The position numbers and the translations under genes are program-made. Below, piece after piece: positions 1 to 8,658 of a DNA stretch of 32,332 nucleotides (position 1 is its first letter; each line of letters begins with the position of its first letter). Source of the stretch: Balneolaceae bacterium UBA7797 (GTDB lineage: Bacteria > Bacteroidota > Rhodothermia > Balneolales > Balneolaceae); the NCBI GenBank assembly GCA_002480645.1, contig DLCN01000008.1, forward strand, positions 1 through 32,332, written 5' to 3'. Under the pieces are notes generated by a model that was not told where the DNA came from, did no database searches, and was given only the letters and a program-made list of their open reading frames with translations.

Positions 1-13
1 GGTCGCCGCCTCC
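1..13 (+). tRNA. Probable 3' end of a tRNA, Cys-like, truncated by the window edge
   Basis: The first bases can be read as the end of a T-stem (GGT, 1-3), the 3' half of an acceptor stem (CGCCGCC, 4-10), discriminator T at 11, then CC. A T discriminator is characteristic of tRNA-Cys, whose acceptor would begin GGCGGCG. A strong terminator follows about a dozen bases later, as expected for a stable RNA unit. Only 13 bases are visible and the final A of CCA is not encoded, so this is tentative. A tRNA-Ser reading (CGCCTCC acceptor) fits less well because tRNA-Ser needs a G discriminator. Confidence 0.35.
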
Positions 14-24
14 TTCCCCTTTAC

Positions 25-58
25 AAAACCCTCTTCCACCAAAGAAGAGGGTTTTTTT
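25..58 (+). terminator. Intrinsic terminator
   Basis: An 11-bp perfect stem (AAAACCCTCTT, 25-35, with AAGAGGGTTTT, 45-55) encloses a 9-nt loop and runs into a T tract ending at 58. It ends the upstream unit (probably the tRNA) and separates it from porZ. Confidence 0.85.
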
Positions 59-168
59 ATTTCTGAAACTTACTAAGTAGATGTATATTTAGTATCTGTT
101 CAACTATAAAACGAAAAGTTATTTGAGATAAACTGCTACGATTCAAAAACTTAAATAATCGTATTTAT

Positions 169-2508
169 ATGCCATTCAAGGTTTATCTACTGTTAGTTTT
201 TATAATTCTTACATCTGGTGCAATTTATGCACAGGATCTGGAAAGTTGGCAGGTTTACCCATCTTTTAATACTGTAAATTCCGTATCACTTTCTGGTCAT
301 GGTGAGGTTTATAGTGCAACTACAGGTGGGCTTTTTGTAGTACAAAATGATGAGATCACGAGAACCTTTACTACAATGGATGGGCTCAACCGTTCGGATG
401 TATCTATCTGTATCTTAGATAATAGTACGGGACAATTGTTTTTAGGTTACTCAGATGGCATGATCGATGTGTTGGACATAGAAACAGATGAAATAATATC
501 ACTATCTGATATCTCGCGGATAGATCGATTTTCATCTAAAAGAATAAATGATGCTAAGATCTATAATAATGATCTTTATTTAGCTAGTGATTTCGGCATC
601 GTTGTAATAGGTACACAAAATTTATTGGTAAAAGAAAGCTATTTAAAATTCAATGAGTTTGAATTAGGAATTCAGGTAAACGCCATCGAGATCATAAACG
701 ATACTGTATATGCTGCAACAAATTCAGGGGTTGCGGTAGGTAATTTAAACGAAGATCTATCATTAGCTACTAATTGGCTTACTTATTCAGAACAAGATGG
801 CTTGGTTACTAATATAATCTCTGATATTGCCGTGCATAGAAATTCGATATATGTAGTAATAGAAGGAAAGTTATATAAAAGAGATTCTCAAGATTGGATA
901 CTTACCAATGACACTGGTGGGTCAAATGCCGACGGATTGAGTATAAATAATGATGATGAGCTCATTATCAAACAGAGTTCGAAATTTAGAATCGTGAATT
1001 CTACCGGAGACATAACATTTGTAGAGCTTGATACATCAGATAGAATAACTGACCTGTATAAATCAGATAGTAAAGTTTACATAGGAACGTTGGATGGAGG
1101 AACCGTTGAATATGATCTTAACACTGATACTATTCTCCGGTACGTACCAATGGGGCCTTTTTCAAATTTCTTTAAGGGGCTTAGTTTTGATGCAGAAAAT
1201 GGCACATTAATATCAGCTGCTACTAATGAAACAGCCAGAAACTCAATAATTGATGCAGGTAAAGGATATTCCATTTTCAACGGTGATAGCTGGATAAATA
1301 TAAATTCAAGAAACAGGGAAACCCTTTGGGACGATCGATTTCAGCAAACATTCACATCCACAGTCACCGATGATTTCTATTATTTCGGATCGTGGGGACA
1401 AGGCGTGGTCCGACATGATAAAGAAAGCGGTGAAAGTTATGTATTCAATGAGAAGAATAGTACGATACGAGGTTGGGATGATGACGACCCTAATTATCCT
1501 GTAGTTTCAGGGTTAGATACGGATTCTAAAGGGAATGTATGGTTAGTTAGCCGATATGCTCAAAATCCACTTTATTTTCAAACTCCCGGAGATGATGATT
1601 GGGTGATGTTGCCAAAAAGTAGTTCGGTTAGCAGTACGGATGAGTATGTTGGGTTATTTGTGGATTCGAATGACCAGAAATGGATCTCTCTTCAAAATTC
1701 ATCCAGCGTATCCGGCACAGGTTTATTGGTGATAAAAACGGAGGATCCGAACGATCCATCAGATGATGAATCTGTTAAGTTAAGCACTGATGAAAACTCC
1801 GGTATGCTACCGGATGCACAAGTAAATGCGATGATAGAAGATAAAACCGGTGAGGTTTGGATCGGTACAGGTAGAGGTATTGCCCGCTTTTTATTTCCGG
1901 AATTTATTACATCCACACCAAATCCAACCGAAAGAAGGTCACAGTGGTTGATCAATGAAGATACATCAGCAATTTCTCGATATCTGCTTAGGGATGTGAA
2001 TGTTTCGGCTATGGCAGTGAACGGGGCAAATCAAAAATGGATCGGAAGTGTAAATCAAGGATTATGGTTGTTAAATGCTGAAGGCAGCAAGATCCTTAAG
2101 CGGTTCAGTACTGATAACAGCCCGCTCATATCAAATAATATTACTTCCATCACCGTGAATGAGGAAACAGGAGAAGTATTTGTTGCTACAGATCTTGGTC
2201 TGATGAGTTATATGGAAGTGGCTAAAGCACCTGAAAATGAAATGGCCACTTTAAAAGTGTATCCAAATCCATTCGTTTACGACAAACATGAAAAGATCAT
2301 GATTGATGAATTAAGTGAAAGTACACTCATAAGAATTATAGGAGTTGATGGATCGGTTCTTCAGGAGTTACAGGGGACAGGGGGAAGGATAGAATGGGAT
2401 GGCAGAGACTTCGGAGGAAAGAAATTGGGAAGTGGTGTTTACATTGTGGTGGCGCTAGATGATAATTCAGGCTCGAAAGGGGTTGGTAAAGTTGTTATCA
2501 TCAACTAA
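169..2508 (+). CDS. porZ: PorZ-like type IX secretion system beta-propeller protein
   Basis: 779 residues with an N-terminal signal peptide (hydrophobic stretch about 5-20, cleavage probably near YAQ). The body has PorZ-type propeller blades, with the N-terminal pattern of PorZ proteins: ATTGGLFVV, TTMDGLNRSDVS, GYSDGMIDVLD, INDAKI, FGIVVI. Further two-component-regulator-type propeller repeats follow (GEVWIGTGRGIARF, QKWIGSVNQGLWLLN). From about residue 693 there is a T9SS C-terminal domain (YPNPF at 698, ending GVYIVVALDD...GKVVIIN). In Porphyromonas gingivalis, PorZ is a surface part of the PorU/V/Q/Z attachment complex and presents anionic LPS to the sortase PorU. Here it heads a run of glycan genes: its stop TAA shares one base with the ATG of the next gene, implying translational coupling. 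A generic surface propeller protein is the alternative, but the N-terminal match favours PorZ. Confidence 0.82.
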   Translation: MPFKVYLLLVFIILTSGAIYAQDLESWQVYPSFNTVNSVSLSGHGEVYSATTGGLFVVQNDEITRTFTTMDGLNRSDVSICILDNSTGQLFLGYSDGMIDVLDIETDEIISLSDISRIDRFSSKRINDAKIYNNDLYLASDFGIVVIGTQNLLVKESYLKFNEFELGIQVNAIEIINDTVYAATNSGVAVGNLNEDLSLATNWLTYSEQDGLVTNIISDIAVHRNSIYVVIEGKLYKRDSQDWILTNDTGGSNADGLSINNDDELIIKQSSKFRIVNSTGDITFVELDTSDRITDLYKSDSKVYIGTLDGGTVEYDLNTDTILRYVPMGPFSNFFKGLSFDAENGTLISAATNETARNSIIDAGKGYSIFNGDSWININSRNRETLWDDRFQQTFTSTVTDDFYYFGSWGQGVVRHDKESGESYVFNEKNSTIRGWDDDDPNYPVVSGLDTDSKGNVWLVSRYAQNPLYFQTPGDDDWVMLPKSSSVSSTDEYVGLFVDSNDQKWISLQNSSSVSGTGLLVIKTEDPNDPSDDESVKLSTDENSGMLPDAQVNAMIEDKTGEVWIGTGRGIARFLFPEFITSTPNPTERRSQWLINEDTSAISRYLLRDVNVSAMAVNGANQKWIGSVNQGLWLLNAEGSKILKRFSTDNSPLISNNITSITVNEETGEVFVATDLGLMSYMEVAKAPENEMATLKVYPNPFVYDKHEKIMIDELSESTLIRIIGVDGSVLQELQGTGGRIEWDGRDFGGKKLGSGVYIVVALDDNSGSKGVGKVVIIN

Positions 2509-3152
2509 TGGAAATCACCACCGTCATAATTAATTTTCAAACGCCTGATTACCTTAACACGGCAGTGAATAGTTTTTGCTCAGAGTATCCGGATATACCG
2601 GTATTGATCATAGATAACGGCTCCAGAGATAATTCAAAAGAGATGATAACGAGGCTTCAAACAAAATGGCCTAACGTGGAAGCTGAGTTCCTTGATGATA
2701 ATATTTACCATGGTCCTGCCATGAATAAAGCTGCCATTGAATTAGTGAAAACGAAATATATCTTCTTTTTGGATAGCGATACTGAAACCTTGAAAGGTGG
2801 TTTCATCGAAGAAATGTATTCACTATTACAGGAAAATAAGGTGTATGCCGTGGGGGAATTAAATCAGGTAAATGAACGTGGTTTTCAAACCACTGATGGA
2901 AATATCACGATTTTGCAGACTCCTTACATGTTGTTAGATCGAGAACTTTATTCGGGGTTCAAGCCCTTTATACATCATGGGCAGCCAACCATGTTCAATT
3001 ACAGAGATGCCTGGGAAAAAGGATATGAATTACGTTCATTTCCGGTATCAAAATATATTTACCATAAATGGAGGGGAACTGCTGAGCGGTTTGGTTATGG
3101 ACTGGGATTGAAAGGTAAACTCGACTTTGTGTTAAATAAACTGGGGTTATAA
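2508..3152 (+). CDS. Family 2 glycosyltransferase (GT-A fold)
   Basis: 214 residues, cytosolic, starting with TTVIINFQTPDYL, the first strand of the GT2 nucleotide-sugar fold. IIDNGSRDNS and the DxD-type metal motif FLDSDTE (D89, D91) follow. The protein is shorter than most GT2 enzymes (about 250-320) and lacks membrane segments; the C-terminal part (HHGQPTMFNYRDAWEKGYE) takes the acceptor-side position. The ATG overlaps the porZ stop by one base, and the next gene begins one base after its stop, so the three are probably cotranscribed. The likely role is adding a sugar to a lipid-linked or LPS-type glycan; donor and acceptor cannot be told from sequence. Confidence 0.85.
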   Translation: MEITTVIINFQTPDYLNTAVNSFCSEYPDIPVLIIDNGSRDNSKEMITRLQTKWPNVEAEFLDDNIYHGPAMNKAAIELVKTKYIFFLDSDTETLKGGFIEEMYSLLQENKVYAVGELNQVNERGFQTTDGNITILQTPYMLLDRELYSGFKPFIHHGQPTMFNYRDAWEKGYELRSFPVSKYIYHKWRGTAERFGYGLGLKGKLDFVLNKLGL

Positions 3153-3153
3153 G

Positions 3154-5232
3154 TTGGCGACTTCGAAAACTGATATTTCCATAGTTATCGTCAATTATAA
3201 GGTTAAAGAGTACATCGCTAACCTCCTGAGATCCATAGAGCGGGCAAGCGCAGAACTTAATCTTCAGATCTTTGTGGTTGATAATAACTCCGGGGATGAT
3301 TCAGTTTCGTATCTGAAAAGTCGGTTTCCTGAGGTTCATTATATAGCAAACAAGGAGAATGCAGGTTTCGGTAAAGCTAACAATCAGGCAATTAAACAAG
3401 CAGAGGGTACCTATACACTCATAATCAATCCTGATACTCTGGTGAGTGAAGACACACTTACGGTGCTTGTCGAGCATATGAAAAACAACCCGAAATGTGG
3501 TGCAGCAGGTTGTAAGATCCTTAATCCGGATGGGAGCTTTGCCCCGGAGTCAAAGCGCAGTGTTCCAACAATCTGGACCGCTTTTTCTAAAGTAACCGGA
3601 CTTACTGCTCTATTTCCCAAAAGTAAGTGGTTCGGAAGTTATTATTTAGGATGGCTGGATGAGGATAGATCAGCGAAAGTGCCGGTTCTTTCCGGTTCAT
3701 TCATGTTTTGGAGAACGAATGTTTTAAAAGAATTAGGCGGTTTTGACGAGCGCTTTTTTATGTACGGCGAGGATATCGATCTTTGTTATAGAATCGAAGA
3801 AACTGGGTATCATATCGATTATGTTCCTCAAACATCCATCATTCATTACAAAGGTGAAAGCACTCGTAAGGGAGACCTTCGTTATATCCGAATATTTAAT
3901 AAAGCCCTGTATCAATTTTTTGAAAAGCACCATAGTAATAAATACAGCTTTGTATTCAGGGTGTTTATTTTTTCTGCAATTTGGCTGAAAACGGCCATTT
4001 CATTCGTATTGAATAACCTTCGAATGATAGGCTTCATTACTTCAGACTTGATATTGCTTAACCTGTCCGTGATCCTGGGCTTTTTGATCAGATTTAAATT
4101 CAGTTATGAGGTTTTCAGTAACCTTCAGAATTTTGAATTTCTATGGATCAACTTATTGATCTCTGTGATCTATGTGATTGTAGGAAGTGCGTTAGATCTT
4201 TTCAGAAGCAAACAGGATTCAATATCTAATCAATTAAAAGCGATCGTGGCTTCTTATGCAGGCGTAGCGATGATCACTTTTTTTGTAAGAGATTATGCTT
4301 TTTCGCGGTTAGCACTTATTTATGGAATGGGGCTGGCATTAGTTTTAATGTTAGTGTTTAAGGTTATTCAGATCAACTTATCCGGCTCCGACTCTAAAGT
4401 TACAGGAAGGTTAAAACGCTCCCGGATTCTTATCGTAGGTCAGCCTGAAGATACCCGGGCAATTAAGGAAAAGATCCATTCACGTCCCGATTGGAATTAT
4501 GAAGTTGCAGGTATGGTATCGGTAGGCGAGGTGCATGCAGAAGCCATCGGGTCGGTAGCACAATTGAAAGATATGATAAAGGCATATCATATCGATCAGG
4601 TATTTTTTGCATTGAAATCGATCTCATACAAAGATATGTTAAAACAGATCTCAGTACTTCAGGGTGAATCGATCATATTCAAACTGATCCCTGATTCCAT
4701 GGATTTTATACTCGGAAAATCGAATGTTGAATATCTTGAATCGATCCCATTGGTTGAAGTAGATTTTGATTATTCGAAAGGGGTAAACAGAGTTGCTAAG
4801 CGAATGCTGGACATTTCGATAAGTTTACCCGCCACTTTAATATTGGGATTATTTGTCCTTCCCGGCGTACTTATGAACAGAAGCGAGCAGTTTAAGGTGG
4901 GAGATCTGAACTTTTATGGAGAACCGGATAAGCATCCCTGGAAAAACCGACTTATTCTATTCTGGTATGTCCTAATCGGGAAACTCAGTGTAGTTGGCGC
5001 TCCTGTATATTCTGAATTTGAATCCCAGTATGAATCGAAAAAGGGATTAACAGGATTACGACAGCTAAACCAAAGCCGGATTCACGGCACCACAGAAATG
5101 GATAATTATGAATTGTATTATCTTCAAAATTATTCGATCTGGATGGATATCGACATCCTGTTAAAAACTCTGTTCAACGGTGCAAATACCTTGGTTGAAC
5201 TTAAAAATGCATATCAGTCATCTAAAACATAA
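3154..5232 (+). CDS. Fusion: GT2 (WbbL-like) + large PGT architecture with degenerate catalytic domain
   Basis: 692 residues, TTG start one base after the preceding stop. Residues 1 to about 255 form a GT2 of the WbbL/rhamnosyltransferase kind: VVDNNSGDDS, INPDT, GGFDERFFMYGEDIDLC with the catalytic-type Glu-Asp at 206-207. About five membrane segments follow (270-405), then a Rossmann/CoA-binding-like domain from about 423 (RSRILIVGQPEDTRAIKEK). The C-terminal segment from KRMLD (549) is recognisably the bacterial sugar-transferase (PF02397-type) domain. From KRMLD to the GKLSVVGAP motif (609) it spans 60 residues instead of 100 in the intact paralogue at 6459-7868. The catalytic LDEIPQ motif appears as KNRLIL, so the Asp-Glu dyad is absent. 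Inference: the PGT part is probably inactive and may serve as membrane anchor or partner for the GT2 half. Confidence 0.8.
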   Translation: MATSKTDISIVIVNYKVKEYIANLLRSIERASAELNLQIFVVDNNSGDDSVSYLKSRFPEVHYIANKENAGFGKANNQAIKQAEGTYTLIINPDTLVSEDTLTVLVEHMKNNPKCGAAGCKILNPDGSFAPESKRSVPTIWTAFSKVTGLTALFPKSKWFGSYYLGWLDEDRSAKVPVLSGSFMFWRTNVLKELGGFDERFFMYGEDIDLCYRIEETGYHIDYVPQTSIIHYKGESTRKGDLRYIRIFNKALYQFFEKHHSNKYSFVFRVFIFSAIWLKTAISFVLNNLRMIGFITSDLILLNLSVILGFLIRFKFSYEVFSNLQNFEFLWINLLISVIYVIVGSALDLFRSKQDSISNQLKAIVASYAGVAMITFFVRDYAFSRLALIYGMGLALVLMLVFKVIQINLSGSDSKVTGRLKRSRILIVGQPEDTRAIKEKIHSRPDWNYEVAGMVSVGEVHAEAIGSVAQLKDMIKAYHIDQVFFALKSISYKDMLKQISVLQGESIIFKLIPDSMDFILGKSNVEYLESIPLVEVDFDYSKGVNRVAKRMLDISISLPATLILGLFVLPGVLMNRSEQFKVGDLNFYGEPDKHPWKNRLILFWYVLIGKLSVVGAPVYSEFESQYESKKGLTGLRQLNQSRIHGTTEMDNYELYYLQNYSIWMDIDILLKTLFNGANTLVELKNAYQSSKT

Positions 5233-5241
5233 ATGCCGGCA

Positions 5242-6369
5242 TCAGATCTTTTGATCCACTTGTTTTACCATTTTGGGATACCATTCGGCAAAAGTGTCAT
5301 TCTTAATATGTTTACGGATCTGCTCCATCAGCCATAGATAAAAAGTCAGGTTATGGAGGCTTGCTAAAGTTAGACCGAATATTTCGTTTGCTTTGATAAG
5401 GTGATGTACATATGACATTGTGTACGTATTTGCCAGATCGGAAGGGAAGTCAGCATCCAGCACTTCATGATGATCCTTCCACTTCGCATTTCTGATATTA
5501 ACCTTACCATGACGGGTAAATATCATCCCGTTGCGTGCATTTCGGGTAGGCATCACACAATCAAACATATCTACTCCCCGCGCCACTGACTCGATCAGAT
5601 TAGCAGGAGTGCCAACTCCCATTAAATATCGGGCTTTCTCAGCAGGCATATAATTTGTGTTAATATCGGTCATCTCGTACATAAGATCGGTAGGTTCGCC
5701 CACACTTAACCCACCAATTGCCAATCCTTCAAAATCCAGATCGGTCATATATTTCGTGGATTCAATACGCAGATCCTCATAGGTTCCGCCTTGAATAATG
5801 CCAAATTGAAACTGTTTATGACCATATTTCGGCTCAGTTTCCAGAAAGTGTTTACGCCCGCGTTTAGCCCATCGATGTGTAAGGTGCATGGAATTTTTTG
5901 CGTATTCATAATCGCTGGGATAAGGTGGACATTCATCGAGTATCATCATTATATCTGAGCCAAGAATACGCTGAGTCTCAACTACATTTTCGGGAGTGAA
6001 TAAATGTTTAGAGCCATCGATATGACTTTTAAAATGAGCACCTTCCTCTTCCAGTTTTCGAATATCAGACAATGAAAAGATCTGGTACCCGCCGGAGTCG
6101 GTTAATATTGGTCGGTCCCAGTTCATGAATTTATGTAACCCACCAGCTTTTGTCATAATATCACATCCCGGACGTAAATAAAGATGATAGGTATTTCCGA
6201 GAATGATCTGTGCTTTTATCTGCTCTTTTAGTTGCTGTTGTGAAACAGCTTTTACAGTTGCCAATGTGCCAACCGGCATAAAAATTGGAGTTTCGATAAT
6301 GCCGTGATCGGTTGTTAAATAACCACTTCGGGCTTTGGTAGAAGAACAAGTATTAGTTAATGTAAACAA
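5242..6369 (-). CDS. tgt: Queuine/preQ1 tRNA-ribosyltransferase (tRNA-guanine transglycosylase)
   Basis: 375 residues, full length for bacterial Tgt. It exchanges guanine-34 of GUN-anticodon tRNAs for preQ1 in queuosine synthesis. Visible hallmarks: MPVGTLATVKAV, LGNTYHLYLRPG, LTDSGGYQIFSLS with the general base Asp91, IQGGTYEDLR, IGGLSVGEP, and VDMFDCVMPTRNARNG (266-281) carrying the nucleophilic Asp. The C-terminal zinc site is abnormal: where the family has Cys-x-Cys-x2-Cys, this protein has Phe308, Ser310 and Ala313, while the fourth ligand His339 (SLHN) is kept at the expected 26-residue spacing. This may be a Bacteroidota-wide trait. The gene converges on the preceding glycan gene with a 9-bp gap and is divergent from the WbaP-like gene. 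A 10-bp palindrome, ATGCCGGCAT (5233-5242), sits at the junction. Confidence 0.95.
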   Translation of the reverse strand: MFTLTNTCSSTKARSGYLTTDHGIIETPIFMPVGTLATVKAVSQQQLKEQIKAQIILGNTYHLYLRPGCDIMTKAGGLHKFMNWDRPILTDSGGYQIFSLSDIRKLEEEGAHFKSHIDGSKHLFTPENVVETQRILGSDIMMILDECPPYPSDYEYAKNSMHLTHRWAKRGRKHFLETEPKYGHKQFQFGIIQGGTYEDLRIESTKYMTDLDFEGLAIGGLSVGEPTDLMYEMTDINTNYMPAEKARYLMGVGTPANLIESVARGVDMFDCVMPTRNARNGMIFTRHGKVNIRNAKWKDHHEVLDADFPSDLANTYTMSYVHHLIKANEIFGLTLASLHNLTFYLWLMEQIRKHIKNDTFAEWYPKMVKQVDQKI

Positions 6370-6458
6370 AACTGATTTTTACTAGTGGGTTATGTAGCCT
6401 TTATAAAATTGCTTATTTTTCGGTCTTTGCTAAGATAAGAATCATTCAGGTTTATTTT

Positions 6459-7868
6459 TTGAGTAAGCTAAACAGATACCGTGAAGTGATATTCACCAGC
6501 ATTATGGACTATTTGATCGTCCTCGCAAGCTGGTTCGGATTTCATTTATTCTTTACCGAGACCATAAACACACAACTCAGGCATGTTGAGTTGGATTTTG
6601 TTACCGCCGGGGTACTATTAAGTATATATTGGGTGGTTATTTTTGTGATCGGTGGGTTATATAAAAGATTATATCTGGTATCCCGCCTGGATGAATTTTT
6701 CAAAGTGCTAAAGTCTACGGTGCTTGGTGCACTTATTCTTTACTTTGCATGGGATTTTACAAGCGATGAATCATTTTCTGCCAACCGGCAGATCATTGTG
6801 TACTACTGGGTTATTGTATTTGTGATCTCGGCACTTAACCGGTTCATTATTCGTACTATTCAAAGAGTATATGCTCAGCATGGAAAGGGGCTGCATCGTA
6901 CCATAATTATCGGTACCGGAAAGAACGCCAAGGTTGCACACGATGATTTGATCCGAAATAAAACGTTGGGGATGGAGGTGCTGGGCTATATTCAGGTAAA
7001 CGGAAAAGCCGTTGATCCCGATTCCGGAATAAGTGAAGTTGATGTAATCGGTCATCTGGACGATATAAGTTCAATCATTGAGGAAAGAAAGATACAGGAT
7101 GTTCTGGTCGCTGTGGAACCATCCAGAAGAAAGGATCTGGTAAGTGTGATCTCAAAAGTGGACCATCCGGATATTACGTTGAAATTATTACCGGATTTTT
7201 ATCAGTTGGTGAGTGGTTTGAATAAGACCAATCAGATCTTTGGAATGCCGCTTATTGAGATCTCACCAGAACCTATGCCACTGTGGGAAATGGGAGTGAA
7301 ACGAATGCTGGATATTGTGGTATCATTGATTGTGTTAATTCTGGGACTGCCATTTATTGCCATTTTAGCCCTAATCATTAAACTGGATTCATCCGGCCCG
7401 ATCATCTATAAACAGACGAGAGTAGGTAAAAATGGCAAGCCGTTTACCATGTATAAACTCAGGACTATGTATGAGGATGCGGAATCTAAAACCGGTCCTA
7501 TGTGGGCTCAGGAAAATGATCCAAGGATAACGAGAGTTGGGTACTGGTTGAGAAAACTTCGACTTGATGAGATCCCTCAGTTAGTAAATGTATTAAAGGG
7601 TTCTATGAGTTTAGTAGGTCCGAGACCGGAACGCCCTCATTTTGTGGATCAATTTAAGCATCAGATCCCGCTATATACACGTCGTTTACGGGTCCGACCG
7701 GGAATAACCGGATGGGCTCAGGTAAAATGGAAGTATGATTCCTCGCTCGATGATGTAAAAGAGAAAACAAAATACGATCTCTTTTATGTTGAGAATATCT
7801 CCCTAACCATGGACCTGAAAATTTTGATCATCACTATTCTAACTGTAATTAAAGGCAAGGGCCAGTAA
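6459..7868 (+). CDS. Undecaprenyl-phosphate glycosyl-1-phosphate transferase (WbaP/WcaJ-like large PGT)
   Basis: 469 residues with the full large-PGT layout. About four or five N-terminal membrane segments (10-140) are followed by a Rossmann/CoA-binding domain from about 146 (RTIIIGTGKNAKVAHDD) and a C-terminal sugar transferase domain (281-469). All catalytic motifs are present: KRMLDI, YKQTRVGKNGKPF, KLRTM, LRLDEIPQLVNVLKG with the Asp370-Glu371 dyad, MSLVGPRPERP and RPGITGWAQV. It transfers a hexose- or deoxyaminosugar-1-phosphate from a UDP-sugar to undecaprenyl phosphate, starting glycan assembly at the inner membrane. The start is TTG; the next in-frame ATG (6504) would cut into the N-terminal segment. 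The following gene begins one base after the stop. WbaP of P. gingivalis plays this role for anionic LPS; the sugar here is unknown. Confidence 0.92.
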   Translation: MSKLNRYREVIFTSIMDYLIVLASWFGFHLFFTETINTQLRHVELDFVTAGVLLSIYWVVIFVIGGLYKRLYLVSRLDEFFKVLKSTVLGALILYFAWDFTSDESFSANRQIIVYYWVIVFVISALNRFIIRTIQRVYAQHGKGLHRTIIIGTGKNAKVAHDDLIRNKTLGMEVLGYIQVNGKAVDPDSGISEVDVIGHLDDISSIIEERKIQDVLVAVEPSRRKDLVSVISKVDHPDITLKLLPDFYQLVSGLNKTNQIFGMPLIEISPEPMPLWEMGVKRMLDIVVSLIVLILGLPFIAILALIIKLDSSGPIIYKQTRVGKNGKPFTMYKLRTMYEDAESKTGPMWAQENDPRITRVGYWLRKLRLDEIPQLVNVLKGSMSLVGPRPERPHFVDQFKHQIPLYTRRLRVRPGITGWAQVKWKYDSSLDDVKEKTKYDLFYVENISLTMDLKILIITILTVIKGKGQ

Positions 7869-7869
7869 G

Positions 7870-8598
7870 ATGGAAGAAAAGGCACTTGTTATTATTCCGA
7901 CGTACAACGAATCGGGCAACATCACTAAAATGATCCTGCACTTAACAGGGTTGTCTGAGCCTGTGGATGTATTGGTGGTAGATGATGGATCTCCGGACGG
8001 AACAGCCGATATTGTAAAGAATATGCAGAAAGAGATACCCGGCCGGATCCACTTAATTGAGCGGGAAGGTAAACAAGGATTGGGTACAGCGTATGTAACC
8101 GGCTTTAAGTATGCCATAGAAAAAGGCTACGAATATGTATGCGAGATGGATGCTGATTTTTCTCACGACCCCGACGATATTCCCAGATTGATCAAAGAGG
8201 TGAAAAGCGGAGAGGCAGACCTGGCGATCGGATCCCGCTATTCCGATGGGATTAGTATCATCAACTGGCCGTTAAGTCGATTGATCCTGTCTTACGGTGC
8301 GAATATTTATGCCCGGTTTATTACCGGATTACCCGTTTCTGATACTACGGCAGGATTTAAATGTTTACGACGAAAAGTGATCGAAACGATCTCTTTAGAC
8401 CGTATACGATCCAATGGATATGCATTTCAGATAGAGCTTCATTTCAGAGTCTGGAAAGCCGGGTTCAGGATCAAAGAGGTATCCATTATCTTCAGAGAAA
8501 GAGAAGAAGGCGTCTCAAAGATGTCGAAAGGAATTGTAAGAGAAGCAATGTGGCGGGTATGGGCCATTAAATTCCGAAGTTTATTCGGTGCACTTTAA
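7870..8598 (+). CDS. Polyprenol-phosphate mannose synthase-like GT2 (DPM1 family)
   Basis: 242 residues, no membrane anchor, the usual length of soluble DPM1-type enzymes. Motifs: VIIPTYNESGNI, VVDDGSPDGT (D38, D39), GKQGLGTAYVTGF, EMDADFSHDP (D94, D96), AIGSRYSDG, DTTAGFKCLRRK, FREREEGVSKMS. These are typical of dolichyl/polyprenyl-phosphate beta-mannosyltransferases, which transfer mannose from GDP-mannose to polyprenyl phosphate as a donor for periplasmic glycosylation. It begins one base after the PGT stop, so the two are almost certainly cotranscribed and share the same lipid carrier pool. Sugar specificity is inferred from family only; such genes are often annotated just as polyprenol monophosphomannose synthase. 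Confidence 0.88.
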   Translation: MEEKALVIIPTYNESGNITKMILHLTGLSEPVDVLVVDDGSPDGTADIVKNMQKEIPGRIHLIEREGKQGLGTAYVTGFKYAIEKGYEYVCEMDADFSHDPDDIPRLIKEVKSGEADLAIGSRYSDGISIINWPLSRLILSYGANIYARFITGLPVSDTTAGFKCLRRKVIETISLDRIRSNGYAFQIELHFRVWKAGFRIKEVSIIFREREEGVSKMSKGIVREAMWRVWAIKFRSLFGAL

Positions 8599-8658
8599 AA
8601 TAAGTCTGCAAGCAATCTACGATTGTGTATATTGCAGGCCGAAATCAAAAAACAGGAT

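Noticed and set aside
1..13. 3' end of tRNA-Ser or tmRNA
   Set aside because: The Ser reading needs a G discriminator after CGCCTCC but a T follows; the tmRNA end would carry a different terminal stem. The Cys reading fits better.
5242..5255. Intrinsic terminator between the GT2/PGT fusion and tgt
   Set aside because: Only a 10-bp palindrome and a short GATC-TTTT-GATC like element are present; there is no stem followed by a T tract.
5242..6369. tgt as a recent insertion into the glycan locus
   Set aside because: Base composition and codon use look like the neighbours, and there are no flanking repeats or mobile genes, so simple rearrangement is as likely.
8623..8658. Upstream TTG start for accA
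   Set aside because: The added 12 residues do not match AccA N-termini, which begin at MQYLDFEQPI (8659).
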